DNA of 64,000 nucleotides from Mesomycoplasma bovoculi M165/69 (GTDB lineage Bacteria; Bacillota_I; Bacilli_A; Mycoplasmatales; Metamycoplasmataceae): NCBI RefSeq assembly GCF_000524555.1, contig NZ_CP007154.1, positions 620,001 to 684,000 of the forward strand, read 5' to 3'. Shown piece by piece: positions 14,467 to 25,084 of this stretch (position 1 is its first letter; each line of letters starts with the position of its first letter). The notes under the pieces were generated by a model. It saw only the letters and a program-made list of their open reading frames with translations, ran no database searches and was not told where the DNA came from. The position numbers and the translations under genes were made by a program.

Positions 14467-16489
14467 TTACTTAGCTTGATATCGTAAATACCGTCCACAA
14501 ATTTTTTCTGATGTTGTTGGACAACAATATATTGTTCAAAGTCTTAAAAATATTGTTAAAGGTCAACAATATTTTCATGCTTTTTTATTTGCAGGACCAC
14601 GTGGAACCGGTAAAACATCGCTAGCAAAAATTTTTGCAAACACATTAAATTGCCAACATAAACGTGATGTATTTATGCCTTGTGATTTTTGCATCAATAA
14701 TGTCAATAATTCATTAGACATTATTGAAATGGATGCTGCTTCTAACAATGGTGTAAAGGAAATTAGAGAACTAATTGATAATATTAGCACTTTGCCACAA
14801 AATTCACCTTTTAAAATTTACATCCTTGATGAAGCACATATGCTAACAACTAGTGCTTTTAATGCTTTTTTGAAAACATTGGAGGAACCTCCTCGTCATG
14901 TGATTTTTATTTTAGCAACTACAGAGGTTCATAAAATTCCAATTACTATTTTATCAAGATTACAACGCTACAATTTTTCAAAAGCCCAAACACATGAAAT
15001 TGTTGATAGACTTGCTTTTATTTTGAAAAATGAAGGTGTGAAATACGAAATTAAAGCGCTTGAAAATATTGCCAAACTTAGTGAAGGAAGTTTGCGAGAT
15101 GCTATTTCACTTTTAGAGCAATCTGCTATATATAGTTATGGAAATATACAGCAATCTACAGTTGAAAACCTTTTTGGTGTTACATCAAATAACAAATTAA
15201 TTAGTTTTGTTAATAATCTAGCTTCTGAAAATTTAAATTCAGCTTTAAAAGATTTAAACGAAATTTTTAATCAAAACAAACAACCTCGTTTGTTTTTACA
15301 TAAATTAATTGAACTTATTAAAAGTTGATTAATTTATAAATCCAATGGTTCATCTGAAATGATAACTGATTTTAGTCAAGATGAAATTAGAGAACTTCAA
15401 ATTGACAAAAATTTTGCTCACAAATGTTTGCTAGTAATTTATGAAACTATTCGTGAACTTGTTTACAAAGATAATCCATTAACTTTTTTAGAAATTATGG
15501 TAATTAAAATAATTTCTAAAAAAGCAATAGAAAAAACAACTTCTGAGATACCTGCTTCAGAACCAAGTTCCTATAAAAATATAAACAAAATAATTGTTCA
15601 ACCTAGCTATAAAGTTGAAGATAAAACTGAAGAAAAAATCAAAATAAACTATCAAGTTCAAAATGAAACTAGTATGTTTAGTGGTGCAAGTTGAAAAAAT
15701 GATATTGAGCTAGTAGTAAACAACAAATCGGTTGAAAATACTGTGCCTGATGAGTTAAGAATAAATGAAAATTTAGATTTGGACCAGCAATTTCAAATTG
15801 ATGAAAACAAACAAAATAGCAATGATTTTCAACCTATTTCAAATAGTTTTGAACAGTTTGTTGGTAAAAAAAATGAAATTGAGTTGCCTACACAAAATGC
15901 TAATCCCATTGAATCGGAGATCGAACAAGACTTACAAGAAGAGGATGATTTAAGCCAAAAAATTGAGCAACCTACTTCAAAACAAACTAATAATGATCTA
16001 GAATTCGTTCAAAAATATAAAAAAATGGAAGATGATTTATCTACAGATGAAGCAATGAATTTGATTATGCTTGGAAAAATTTTTACTAAAAATTCTCCTC
16101 AAGATTGATCTCAAATACAAGAAAAATACAAAATAGCTTTAAACACCTATGAGTTGGATGAAGATTTTAGTGATATTATTATTGTTTTAAAAAATAGTCG
16201 TTTATTATTATCTGATAAAACATTTCTTTTATTTGCGCCAACTAAACCAGAATTTTACTATGCCTTAGCAAATATAAAAAACAATGTTAATTTAAAAAAA
16301 TTTATTGTTAAAGTTTTTGGCTATGCAATGCATTTTTTTGTAATAAAAAATGAAATTATGAATGAATCTATAGAGCAATTGAAAAAAATTAAAGAACAAG
16401 GAATAAAATATATCACTAAACCTTTAAAACCTATTGAGGAAAATCAAATCACTAAAGACGAAATCAAAAAAATGATTTTTAGTAAGTAA
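14453..16489 (+). CDS. dnaX: DNA polymerase III subunit gamma/tau
   Basis: This is the clamp-loader ATPase (678 residues). The N-terminus YLAWYRKYRPQIFSDVVGQ, Walker A GPRGTGKT (48-55), Walker B LDEAH and the SRLQRY sensor are clear. The AAA+ part ends near residue 300. A long acidic, Gln/Asn-rich linker (about 380-540) and a C-terminal tau-like domain follow. The zinc site usually has four cysteines (C-x8-C-x2-C-x2-C); here the fourth position is Asn (NCQH...PCDFCINN), so the site is altered. No internal frameshift signal was seen. The neighbours ybaB, recR, tmk and holB keep the familiar Firmicutes replication cluster. Confidence 0.97.
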
Positions 16490-16520
16490 CAGGTTATATT
16501 AAAATTTATTTATTTTGTTT

Positions 16521-16526
16521 TATAAT
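16521..16526 (+). promoter_or_regulatory. -10 box for ybaB-recR-tmk-holB-rsmI
   Basis: TATAAT lies 21 bases before the ybaB ATG, followed by a proper AGGAGA Shine-Dalgarno. This gives a conventional leader, unlike the leaderless layout at degV and cysS. Confidence 0.6.
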
Positions 16527-16547
16527 TAAATTTTCATAGGAGATATT

Positions 16548-16829
16548 ATGAATATTCAAAATTTAATGCGCCAAGCGCAAAAAATGCAAAAAGAAATCGA
16601 ATCTAAAAAAAATAATCTTCAAAAACAAGAATTTAACTTTGAACACCAAGGTGTTTCACTCACAATGCTTGGAAATTATCAAATTAAAAAATTGACAATT
16701 GACAAAAATTTAGTCGATCCAGAAGATGTTGAACTACTTGAAGATTTTATCACCCTAGTTATTAACAATGCTGTTGAAAAAATCTCAGAAGAACACGAAA
16801 ACATAATGCCAAAACAAGAAAGTTTATAA
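16548..16829 (+). CDS. YbaB/EbfC nucleoid-associated protein
   Basis: The 93-residue protein has MNIQNLMRQAQKMQKEIE at the start, an N-terminal coiled helix, then the short beta core and a C-terminal helix, typical of the dimeric YbaB/EbfC DNA-binding family. It sits between dnaX and recR as in most bacteria. AGGAGA precedes the ATG; recR starts one base after its stop. Confidence 0.95.
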   Translation: MNIQNLMRQAQKMQKEIESKKNNLQKQEFNFEHQGVSLTMLGNYQIKKLTIDKNLVDPEDVELLEDFITLVINNAVEKISEEHENIMPKQESL

Positions 16830-16830
16830 A

Positions 16831-17415
16831 ATGTTTGGCAATGATTTTGAAAATCTAGCATTGCTAATAAAACAAATACCTGGAATTAGCAAAAAACAAG
16901 CCGAACGTATTATTCACTATTTAATTGAAATTCCTGCTAACGAAATTGAAGATTTTGTTACTAAACTTTTAAGTTTGAAACAAAATATGATTTTTTGCAA
17001 GCATTGCAATTTTTTATCAGAAAATTCTACTTGCCACATTTGTATAGATTTAGATAGATCTCACAAAGTTTTAGTTGTTGAAACTTCAGAGATTGTAACA
17101 AAATTTGAAGCTACCGACAAATATAATGGTCGTTATTTTGTCTTAGGTGATTACAATATAAAAAAATTAGAACTTCTTGAGCCTAAAATCGAACAGCTCA
17201 AAGCAATGATAAGTCCTAAAACTGAAATTATTTTGGGAATTTCATCTACTTTGAATGGGTTGATTGTCTCAAGTCATATTAGTCAACACCCAGCTTTTGC
17301 CAACAACAAAATTAGCCAACTAGCAACTGGAATTCCTTTTGGAGCCAGTATTGAATATATGGATGGCATAACTTTAGAACAAGCAATTAATAATAGGAAG
17401 GAAAATTCAAAATAA
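16831..17415 (+). CDS. recR: Recombination protein RecR
   Basis: RecR loads RecA through RecO in gap repair. The 194-residue protein has an N-terminal helix-hairpin-helix (IPGISKKQAERI), a four-cysteine zinc finger (C56-x2-C59 and C68-x2-C71), a Toprim domain beginning VLVVETSEIV, and the C-terminal ATGIPFGASIEYMDG signature. The stop codon overlaps the tmk start by one base. Confidence 0.97.
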   Translation: MFGNDFENLALLIKQIPGISKKQAERIIHYLIEIPANEIEDFVTKLLSLKQNMIFCKHCNFLSENSTCHICIDLDRSHKVLVVETSEIVTKFEATDKYNGRYFVLGDYNIKKLELLEPKIEQLKAMISPKTEIILGISSTLNGLIVSSHISQHPAFANNKISQLATGIPFGASIEYMDGITLEQAINNRKENSK

Positions 17416-18032
17416 TGTTTATAACCTTTGAAGGAATTGATGCTAGTGGCAAAAGTACAGTTATTGATTTATTTGCCAAATATTTAAAGACAAAATATCC
17501 TGACCGTGAAATTATTATAACTCGCGAACCGGGCGGGCACCAAGTACCTGAAGCTGAAACTATTCGTTCTTTATTACTTGATACTAAAACAAACATTTCT
17601 CCTTATGTAGAAATGCTTTTGTTTGTAACTTCAAGGAGATTGCATCTTGAAAAACTAATTTGACCAGCACTTAAAGCTAATAAAATTATTTTATGTGATA
17701 GATATATCGACTCTTCCATTGCTTACCAAGGTTTTGGGCATAACTTGGATGTTCAAATGGTTACTGATTTAAACAACAAAATTTGTGAAAATACTCAACC
17801 TAATATGACTTTTTTTCTTGATATTTCTTTGGAAAAAGCCCAAGAAAGAATGGCAAAAGCAAACTATCAAAAAGATCGCTTCGAAGAACGCCAACAAACT
17901 TTTTATAGCAATGTCATAAATGGTTATCATTATTTAGCAAAAACTAAAGAAAATTTCTTTAGTATCGAAGCTTCCAAGGATCCTCAAAGTGTTGTAAACG
18001 ATATTATAAAAATTTTTGAAAAACATAAATAA
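17415..18032 (+). CDS. tmk: Thymidylate kinase
   Basis: The enzyme phosphorylates dTMP to dTDP. The 205-residue frame has the P-loop GIDASGKST at 7-15, the REPGG motif, the DRYIDSSIAYQG substrate motif and a lid region (ANYQKDRFE). It uses a TAATG overlap with recR. An internal TGA is Trp. Confidence 0.97.
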
Positions 18033-18046
18033 TAAGAGTTACTAAA

Positions 18047-18937
18047 ATGAATAAAAATTGAATGCATTTTGTTAAAAATATCCGATCAAATGAACAAATT
18101 TTTCATTTATTACTATTAATTAGTTATCAAGAAAACTTAACATCTGAAGCTATTGATTATTTACTTCTGAATTTACCAGAAAAATACACTATTGATACAT
18201 TTGATCTTGCTAGTGAAAAAGTGACACGAAATGATTTTGTTGAGTGAGTTAATAAATTATATTTCACAAATCTTGGTAAATCTAAATTTCACTTTGTTAT
18301 TATCAAAAACATCGATTTAGCTCATCCATCATTAACCAATTCTTTTTTAAAAATTATTGAAGAGCCACCAAAAGGAATTAAGTTTATTTTTAGCGCCAAA
18401 AGTGAATGGAAAACCTTATCTACAATTCGTTCTAGAAGTCAAATTTTTTACTTTAATACGTTTGAAGACAAGGATGATCTCAAACAAAGTCTGGATATTT
18501 TAAGACCTAGTGATTATAATCTGTTTTTTAGTTGAATATTTTCAAATAGTAGTCAAGCTCAAAAATTTTTAGAAAATTTTAATGATCAAATTTTAGAACA
18601 AATTGAAACTTCACTAACTCAAATAGGTAAAAAAAATGCTTCTTTAATTTTGAATTTAGACAAAATAATTACAAAGGATAATGCTAATATTGCGCTTTAT
18701 TTTTTAGTTTATTTTTTCCTGTCTCTTGCAACTGGCGTGTTTAATAGACTTCCATTAAGTACCAAAAAAGTTTTATACAAAATTAAAAAAAGCAACAATT
18801 ATCAACAAATGAGTCTTGAAATTATAAAAACCATTGACAAATTACAACTATCACTTGGCACAAATGAAAATTTTCAAATTCAAAAACAAAATTTTTTAGT
18901 TCGCTTAAGCAAAATTATTGACAAATTTTATGAATAA
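18047..18937 (+). CDS. holB: DNA polymerase III subunit delta-prime
   Basis: The 296-residue protein resembles the clamp-loader AAA+ fold without a Walker A motif, as expected for delta-prime. Supporting signals are FHFVIIKNIDLAHPSLTNSFLKIIEEPPKGIKFIFSA and a sensor-1-like STIRSRSQ. Its place between tmk and rsmI is the conserved position for holB. Sequence identity is weaker than for its neighbours, so the name rests partly on context. Confidence 0.9.
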
Positions 18938-19664
18938 AAAAATTACTTTAGTAGCCACTCCAATTGGAAACTTACAAGATATGTCTTTACGAGCCATTGA
19001 GACTCTCAAAAATTCTGACATTATTTTGTGTGAAGATACAAGAAACTCATCAATTTTATTAAATTTTTATCAAATTGACAATGCTAATTTAGTTTCATAT
19101 CACAAATTTAATGAAACTAAAATGCTTGAAAAAATAGAACAATGACTCAATTTAGACAAAAATATTTCAATTATTAGTGATGCTGGAATGCCTTTAATTT
19201 CAGATCCTGGACATATTTTAGTTAATTGATGCCACAACAATAATATCGAAGTGGATGCTATTGGTGGTGGTAGTGCGATCATCAATGCTTTTGTACTATC
19301 AGGATTTCCAATTCCCTTTGTTTTTAAAGGTTTTTTTGATTCTCGAGTATCAAAAATTCAAAATCAAATTGCTAATTTAGAGTATGATAATAGCTATATT
19401 TTTTTTGTTAGTCCTCATAAATTATTAGAAGTTTTAAAGCAAATTGATTTTGTTTACAAAGATGAGTTAAAAGTTTTTTTAGTTAAAGAATTAACCAAAA
19501 AATTCCAAAAATATTTTTTGGGTTCAGCTAAACAAATTCTTGACCAAATTGGTTCTAGCTTTAAGGGCGAATATACAATAATTTTGTGTAAACCAAGCAA
19601 AATAAAAAGCAAAATAAAAATCAATAAATATCAAAATTACTCCAAAACAAACAAAACAATGTAA
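18930..19664 (+). CDS. rsmI: 16S rRNA 2'-O-ribose C1402 methyltransferase
   Basis: RsmI methylates the ribose of C1402 in 16S rRNA. The 244-residue protein has TLVATPIGNLQDMSLRAIETL, CEDTR, SDAGMPLISDPG and a GGGSAIINAFVLSG block, which are the family signatures. The ATG at 18930 is preferred over an upstream in-frame TTG because it starts at the standard family N-terminus. It overlaps holB by 8 bp. The C-terminus is shorter and more basic than usual. Confidence 0.96.
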
Positions 19665-19704
19665 AATAGTATAAAATTTTTATAGATTATTTGGGAGTAA
19701 AAAC

Positions 19705-20274
19705 GTGGAAAAAGATTATAGAATTCAAAAAATATTATTCAAAAAAGAAGAGATTGAATCTCGAATTGCAGAAATTGCAAAATGAATTGAAACAACCTAT
19801 GAAAACAGTGATGAAATTGTAATTATTGGTGTTTTAAAAGGTGCAGCAGTATTCTTGATGGAGTTAATTAAACACATTAACAAAATAGATGTAAATATTG
19901 ACTTCATAATTGCAAAATCTTACTTTGGTGGTTCTCAATCTTCTGGAAGTTTAAAAATTATTACAGATATTGACACAGATATCAAAGGAAAAGATGTTAT
20001 TTTACTTGATGACATCTTAGATTCTGGAATTACACTAGCTAAAATAAGAGATCACTTATTGCTTAAAAAACCTAAAAGTTTAAAACTAATTCCTTTATTT
20101 AACAAAAAAGTTGAACGCAAGCATGATATTCAAATTGACTATTATGGAATTGAAGTGCCTAACCAATTTTTAGTTGGATATGGATTAGATTTTGACGACA
20201 AATTTAGAAACTGACCTTTTGTAGCTGTGTTTGACCCTAATGCTAAAAAAGGAAACAGTAATGATAAAAGTTAA
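19705..20274 (+). CDS. hpt: Hypoxanthine phosphoribosyltransferase
   Basis: This salvage enzyme makes IMP or GMP from a purine base and PRPP. The 189-residue frame begins at GTG, supported by GGGAG six bases upstream and the family N-terminus. The PRPP motif [14 protein letters not shown], the substrate loop region and the C-terminal [17 protein letters not shown] are present. A TATAAAAT box lies 40 bases upstream. The 3' end overlaps the first ECF ATPase gene by 14 bp. Confidence 0.96.
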
Positions 20275-21055
20275 CAATGTTAGTTTTAGTTATCTAAATG
20301 ATATGAATAAGTTGGCACTTGATAGTGTTAATGTTCATATTAAGCAAGGAAAATATTATGCAATTTTGGGCCACAATGGCTCTGGAAAATCTACATTTTC
20401 CAAGATATTGTCTGGAATTTTCAAACCTCAAAAAGGTTCTATTTTTATTGAAGATATTGAATTAACAAAAGAAAATTTACCAATTATTCGTAAAAAAATT
20501 GGTATTGTTTTTCAAAATCCTGACAATCAATTTGTTGGTGCAACAGTTGAAGATGATATTGCATTTAGTTTGGAAAACAACAATGTGGATCCTAAATTAA
20601 TGCGCGATATTATTATTGATTTAGCAAAAAAAGTCAATATGGATAAATACTTATCTCGTGAACCACAGTTTTTATCTGGTGGACAAAAACAACGAGTAGC
20701 TATTGCATCTATTTTGGCTTTAAATCCTAAAATTATTATTTTTGATGAAATTACTTCAATGCTTGACCCAAAAGGAAAAGCTGATGTAGTTAAAATTCTT
20801 GATGAATTGCGTAAAGATAAAACAAAAACCTTAATTTCTATAACTCACAATATGGATGAAGCTATTTTAGCTGATGAATTAATTGTATTTGCTAAAGGTA
20901 AAATAATTGCCCAAGGTGATCCTAAAACTATTTTAAATAACCAAGAGATTATTGAAATTGCAAAAATTGATTCACCTTTTATTTACAAGTTATCTAGTGC
21001 TCTTGATGATATAGATCCTACATATAATGAGGAGGAATTGCTCAATAAATTATGA
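20261..21055 (+). CDS. ecfA1: ECF transporter ATPase A1
   Basis: This is one of two ATPases that power the shared energy-coupling-factor module for vitamin and cofactor uptake. The 264-residue protein has a P-loop GHNGSGKS (37-44), the signature LSGGQKQR near 138, Walker [14 protein letters not shown], and the switch His in SITHN. The ATG at 20261 is supported by AAGGA upstream; the earlier in-frame TTG lies inside hpt. The ecfA2 and ecfT genes follow directly. Confidence 0.95.
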   Translation: MIKVNNVSFSYLNDMNKLALDSVNVHIKQGKYYAILGHNGSGKSTFSKILSGIFKPQKGSIFIEDIELTKENLPIIRKKIGIVFQNPDNQFVGATVEDDIAFSLENNNVDPKLMRDIIIDLAKKVNMDKYLSREPQFLSGGQKQRVAIASILALNPKIIIFDEITSMLDPKGKADVVKILDELRKDKTKTLISITHNMDEAILADELIVFAKGKIIAQGDPKTILNNQEIIEIAKIDSPFIYKLSSALDDIDPTYNEEELLNKL

Positions 21056-22017
21056 CAATTAAAACAAAAAATTTAGTCAAAATTTTTGATAAAAAACTTC
21101 CAATTGAACTAAAAGCACTAAATGACGTTAATGTTACAATTAATCAGGGTGAATTTATAGCAATTATCGGACAAACTGGTTCTGGAAAAACAACTTTCAT
21201 TCAGCATATGAATGCTTTAATATTGCCAGACGAAGGTGAAATTGAGTATTTTTATCGTGACAAACAAGAAATAATTACTAAAAAATTCAGCAAATTAGAA
21301 ACAAACTCTTCTAATAGTGTTCAAGAAACAGCTTTTGTTGAACAACATATAGTTGTTAAAAAACCATCATTTTTCAATAGAAAAATCAAAAAAATTAAAG
21401 AGGTTAGACGTCGAATTGGTGTAGTTTTTCAATTTGCAGAATATCAACTTTTTGAACAAACTATTGAAAAAGACATTATTTTCGGAGCCCTTTCTATGGG
21501 GATCAAAAAAGATGAAGCTATTAAAAAAGCTAAGGAAATGATTAAATTAGTTGGTCTTGATGAATCATATTTAAAACGTTCACCTTTCGATTTGTCAGGA
21601 GGGCAAAAACGAAGGGTTGCAATTGCTGGAATTTTGGCAATGAATCCTGATATTATTTTCTTTGATGAACCAACAGCTGGTTTAGATCCTGAAGGCACAG
21701 TAAAAATGCTTGAAATTCTAGACGCTCTTCACAAACAAGGCAAAACCATTGTTTTAGCAACTCATGACTTGGATAATGTTTTACAATGAACTAAACGTTC
21801 ATTATTTTTTAAGGAAGGTAAAGTTATTTATGATGGTGATACCTATGAAATTTTGAGCAATAATGATTTTTTGCTTGAAAATAAAATGTTGCCAACTAAT
21901 TTATTAAGTTTTGTTGAAAAACTAAAAAAAATTGGTTATGATGTTGGTAAAGTGAAATCACTGAATGAATTAATTACCAAGCTTAATATTTTATTGAAGG
22001 AGAATTATGCAAATTAG
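21052..22017 (+). CDS. ecfA2: ECF transporter ATPase A2
   Basis: The 321-residue ATPase has a P-loop GQTGSGKT (40-47), signature LSGGQKRR, Walker [14 protein letters not shown] and switch ATHD. An insertion of roughly 40 residues (YFYRDKQEI to KKIKEVRRR) lies between Walker A and the Q-loop VFQFAEYQL. Such an insertion is larger than in typical EcfA2. It overlaps ecfA1 by 4 bp (ATGA) and ecfT by 11 bp. Confidence 0.94.
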
Positions 22018-22972
22018 TGTTGCCAAGTATGTGCCTCGTGACACGATCATCCACAATATGGATGCTCGGCTAAAAATTTTGTTCAATATTTTATTTGCTG
22101 TTTTATTTTTTGTCACCACACACTTGCTAACTGTCTTTATTTTATTAGGGTTTTCATTAGTTTTTTTCTACATAACTACAAAAAGATGGGCTCATATTTT
22201 TTTGTTGATGAAGTTGCCTATTATAATTTTTATTGTAATGGTTATTTTGTATGGTTTCATCATTGACAAAAGTAATATAGATGCCATTTTAGGAGTATCC
22301 CAAGGAGCAAATGTTGCCAAACCTGTCAAATTAGTTGGGTTGAATGAAGAAGAAACAAAAAATTTTTTATCATGATACTTAGTTAAACCAACTCATTTAT
22401 TTAATAATATCAATTTTTCTATTGGTACTTTAGGAATTATGAGAGCTGGAGTTCTAGCAATTAGAATTTATGGAATGATTATTTCAACAACCATTTTAAC
22501 TTATTCTACAAAACCTTTTTTACTAACTAGAGCAATAGAAGATTTAATTTGACCTTTAAAAATATTGTTTATCCCTACTCATATCATTGCAATGATTATT
22601 TCAATAGCAATTCGTTTTATTCCAACTTTATTACTTGAAGCTAGCAGAATTATGAAAGCTCAATCATCACGTGGAGTTGATTTTAAAAATGGAAAATTCA
22701 CCGACAAAGTAAAATCTATGACTACTTTAGTAATTCCACTTTTTGTTCTTGCTTTTTCACGTGCTGAAGATTTATCAAATGCTATGGAAGTTCGAGGATA
22801 TGATCCTTATTCAAAAAGAACAAAATATCGTAAATTATCTTTTAACCAATTAGATTATTTATTTGCCTTTATTTTTATTGCTTTAATTGTTTTAACAGCT
22901 TTAATGGAAACTAATAATATCCCTATTGATCAATTGCCGAAATTTTGACTTTACACAAACCAAAAAATTTAA
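22007..22972 (+). CDS. ecfT: ECF transporter transmembrane subunit T
   Basis: The 321-residue membrane protein carries about five to six hydrophobic segments and a coupling-helix signature in SRIMKAQSSRGVDF, plus the C-terminal AMEVRGYDP motif of EcfT. It joins the two ATPases to substrate-specific S proteins, none of which is in this window. An AAGGAG Shine-Dalgarno precedes the ATG. The ligA ATG is four bases after its stop. Confidence 0.95.
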
Positions 22973-22975
22973 TTT

Positions 22976-25015
22976 ATGGACAAAAATGAACAAATAAAAA
23001 AACAAATTTTGGACCTTCAAAAGCAAATTATTAAATGAAATAAAGAATATTTTGAAGACCAAAATCCATCTGTTGATGACCTAGTTTATGACAAAGAATT
23101 AAAAAAATTAATAGATCTTGAAAATAAATATTACTTTTTATTTTCTTTAGATGAACTCAACAACTCACCTACCAAACTTGTTGCAACAAGCTTAAATAGT
23201 CAATTTAAAAAAGTAAAGCATAGTAAACCTATGCTCTCGCTTGATAAAGCTTATGATTTTTCAGAACTTGAAAAATGAATCAATAAAGCTCAAAACATTT
23301 TGGAAAAAGAAGCTCATTGCTATGTTGAACCAAAAATCGATGGACTATCCATTGCCCTTTTGTATAAAAATGGCAAACTTATTCAAGCGCTCACTCGTGG
23401 TGATGGAGTGTCAGGTGAAGATATTACTGAAAATGCAACTAAAATTTTAGACAAATTTATTCCCAAACAAATAGACTACTCAAAAGAACTTGAAGTTCGT
23501 GGTGAGGTTTTTTTAAGCAAAACTGGTTTTGAAATCTTAAAAGAACAAAATCCAAATATAACATTTGCTAATGCAAGAAATGCAGCAAGTGGGATTTTAC
23601 GTAGATTGAGTAAAACTATGTCAGGTAAAGTAAAAAATCAAGAAGATTTTTTACTTTTACAATGCTTCATTTACACTGTTGTTAATCCCGAAAAACACAA
23701 TTTAAAAACAGTCTCCGAATCTTTTTCATTTTTAAAAAAGCTTGGTTTTTATACAAATAATATAAGTAAAAAAGCTAAAAATATCACACAAGCTTTTGGA
23801 TTTATTAAAGAATTAAGCAAACAAAGACATGAACTAGACTACAACATTGATGGAGTTGTTTTAAAAATTGATGATTTTAGCATTTACGAGCAACTAGGAC
23901 AGACTTCTAAATTTCCACATAGTGCAATTGCCTATAAATTTGAAGACCAAATTGTTGAAACAGAACTATTAGATATTTTTGTCACTGTTGGACGAACTGG
24001 AAAAATAACTTACAATGCTAAATTAGTTCCTATTCAATTAAATGGTACAACAGTCAGCGCTGCAATTTTACCAAATTATCCTTTTATTGAAAAACTTAAA
24101 ATATGTATAAATTCAAAGGTAAAAGTGAAAAAAGCAGGAGAAATTATCCCGCAAATTATTGGTAGTGTTGACGAACATTTAGTCACTAATTTTGCTAAAG
24201 TTACCACTTGCCCAAAATGTAAGAATTTATTACAAGAAAGCTCAACGGGTATTGATCAATTTTGTGTGAATGAAAATTGCCCAGCTATTGTTTTGAAAAA
24301 ATTAGTTCATTTTTGTTCAAAACAAGCAATGAATATTGCTACACTTGCAGAAAATAGACTTAATTCACTTTTTGAAACTGGATTAGTCAAAAATAGTTGT
24401 GATATTTTCTTTTTAGAACAAAAAATGCAAGAAATGCATAGCATTTTTGCCAAACACAAAATTAAATTACAAGCCAAATCTGTGACTAAATTTTTAAACG
24501 AAATTACAAATGCAAAAAAAACTGATTTTTATAGACTGATTTTTGCACTTGGAATTAAAAATGTAGGTTTAACAGCTTCAAAAAGCTTAACTCAATATGC
24601 TAATTCACTAACTGAGTTGAGAAATCTTGATTTTAGCAAACTTATCGATCACTATGATTTTGGGCCAGTTATTATTGAATCATTGCAAAACTTTTTTATA
24701 AATCCAAAAAATCAAGATTTTTTGAATTGCCTTGAAACAATTAATTTTGAATTTAGTACTCCTACAAAAAAAAGCGAGCCAGCTTGAGCTAGTTTTTCAA
24801 TTACAGGTAAACTTTCAAAAACTCGAGATGAGTTTATACAAATTATTGAACAAGCAGGAGCAGAATTTCATTCTAATCCAACTAAAAAAACAACTTATCT
24901 ATTAGCTGGTTTAGATGCTGGTTCGAAAGTTGAAAAAGCTATAAAAAACAACACAATTGTATTAGATGAAGAATCTTTTTGGGAATTAATTTCACAAAAA
25001 AAATTGGCTAAATAA
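22976..25015 (+). CDS. ligA: NAD-dependent DNA ligase
   Basis: LigA seals nicks using NAD. The 679-residue frame has the adenylation motif KIDG with catalytic Lys120, an OB-fold region (VGRTGKITYNAKLVPI), a four-cysteine zinc site (CPKC and later CVNENC), the helix-hairpin-helix region and a C-terminal BRCT domain (about residue 604 to the end). It is the last gene of the run before a strong bidirectional terminator. Confidence 0.97.
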
Positions 25016-25059
25016 TTTAATAAAAACACACAAATTTAAAATCAATTGAACTAAAATAA

Positions 25060-25084
25060 AAGACTATAAAATATAGTCTTTTTT
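25060..25084. terminator. Bidirectional intrinsic terminator
   Basis: A perfect 9-bp stem (AAGACTATA / TATAGTCTT) with a 3-base AAA loop is followed by a T run on the plus strand and by a T-rich stretch on the minus strand. It lies between the convergent ends of ligA and the solute-binding-like gene, so it probably serves both. Confidence 0.85.
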
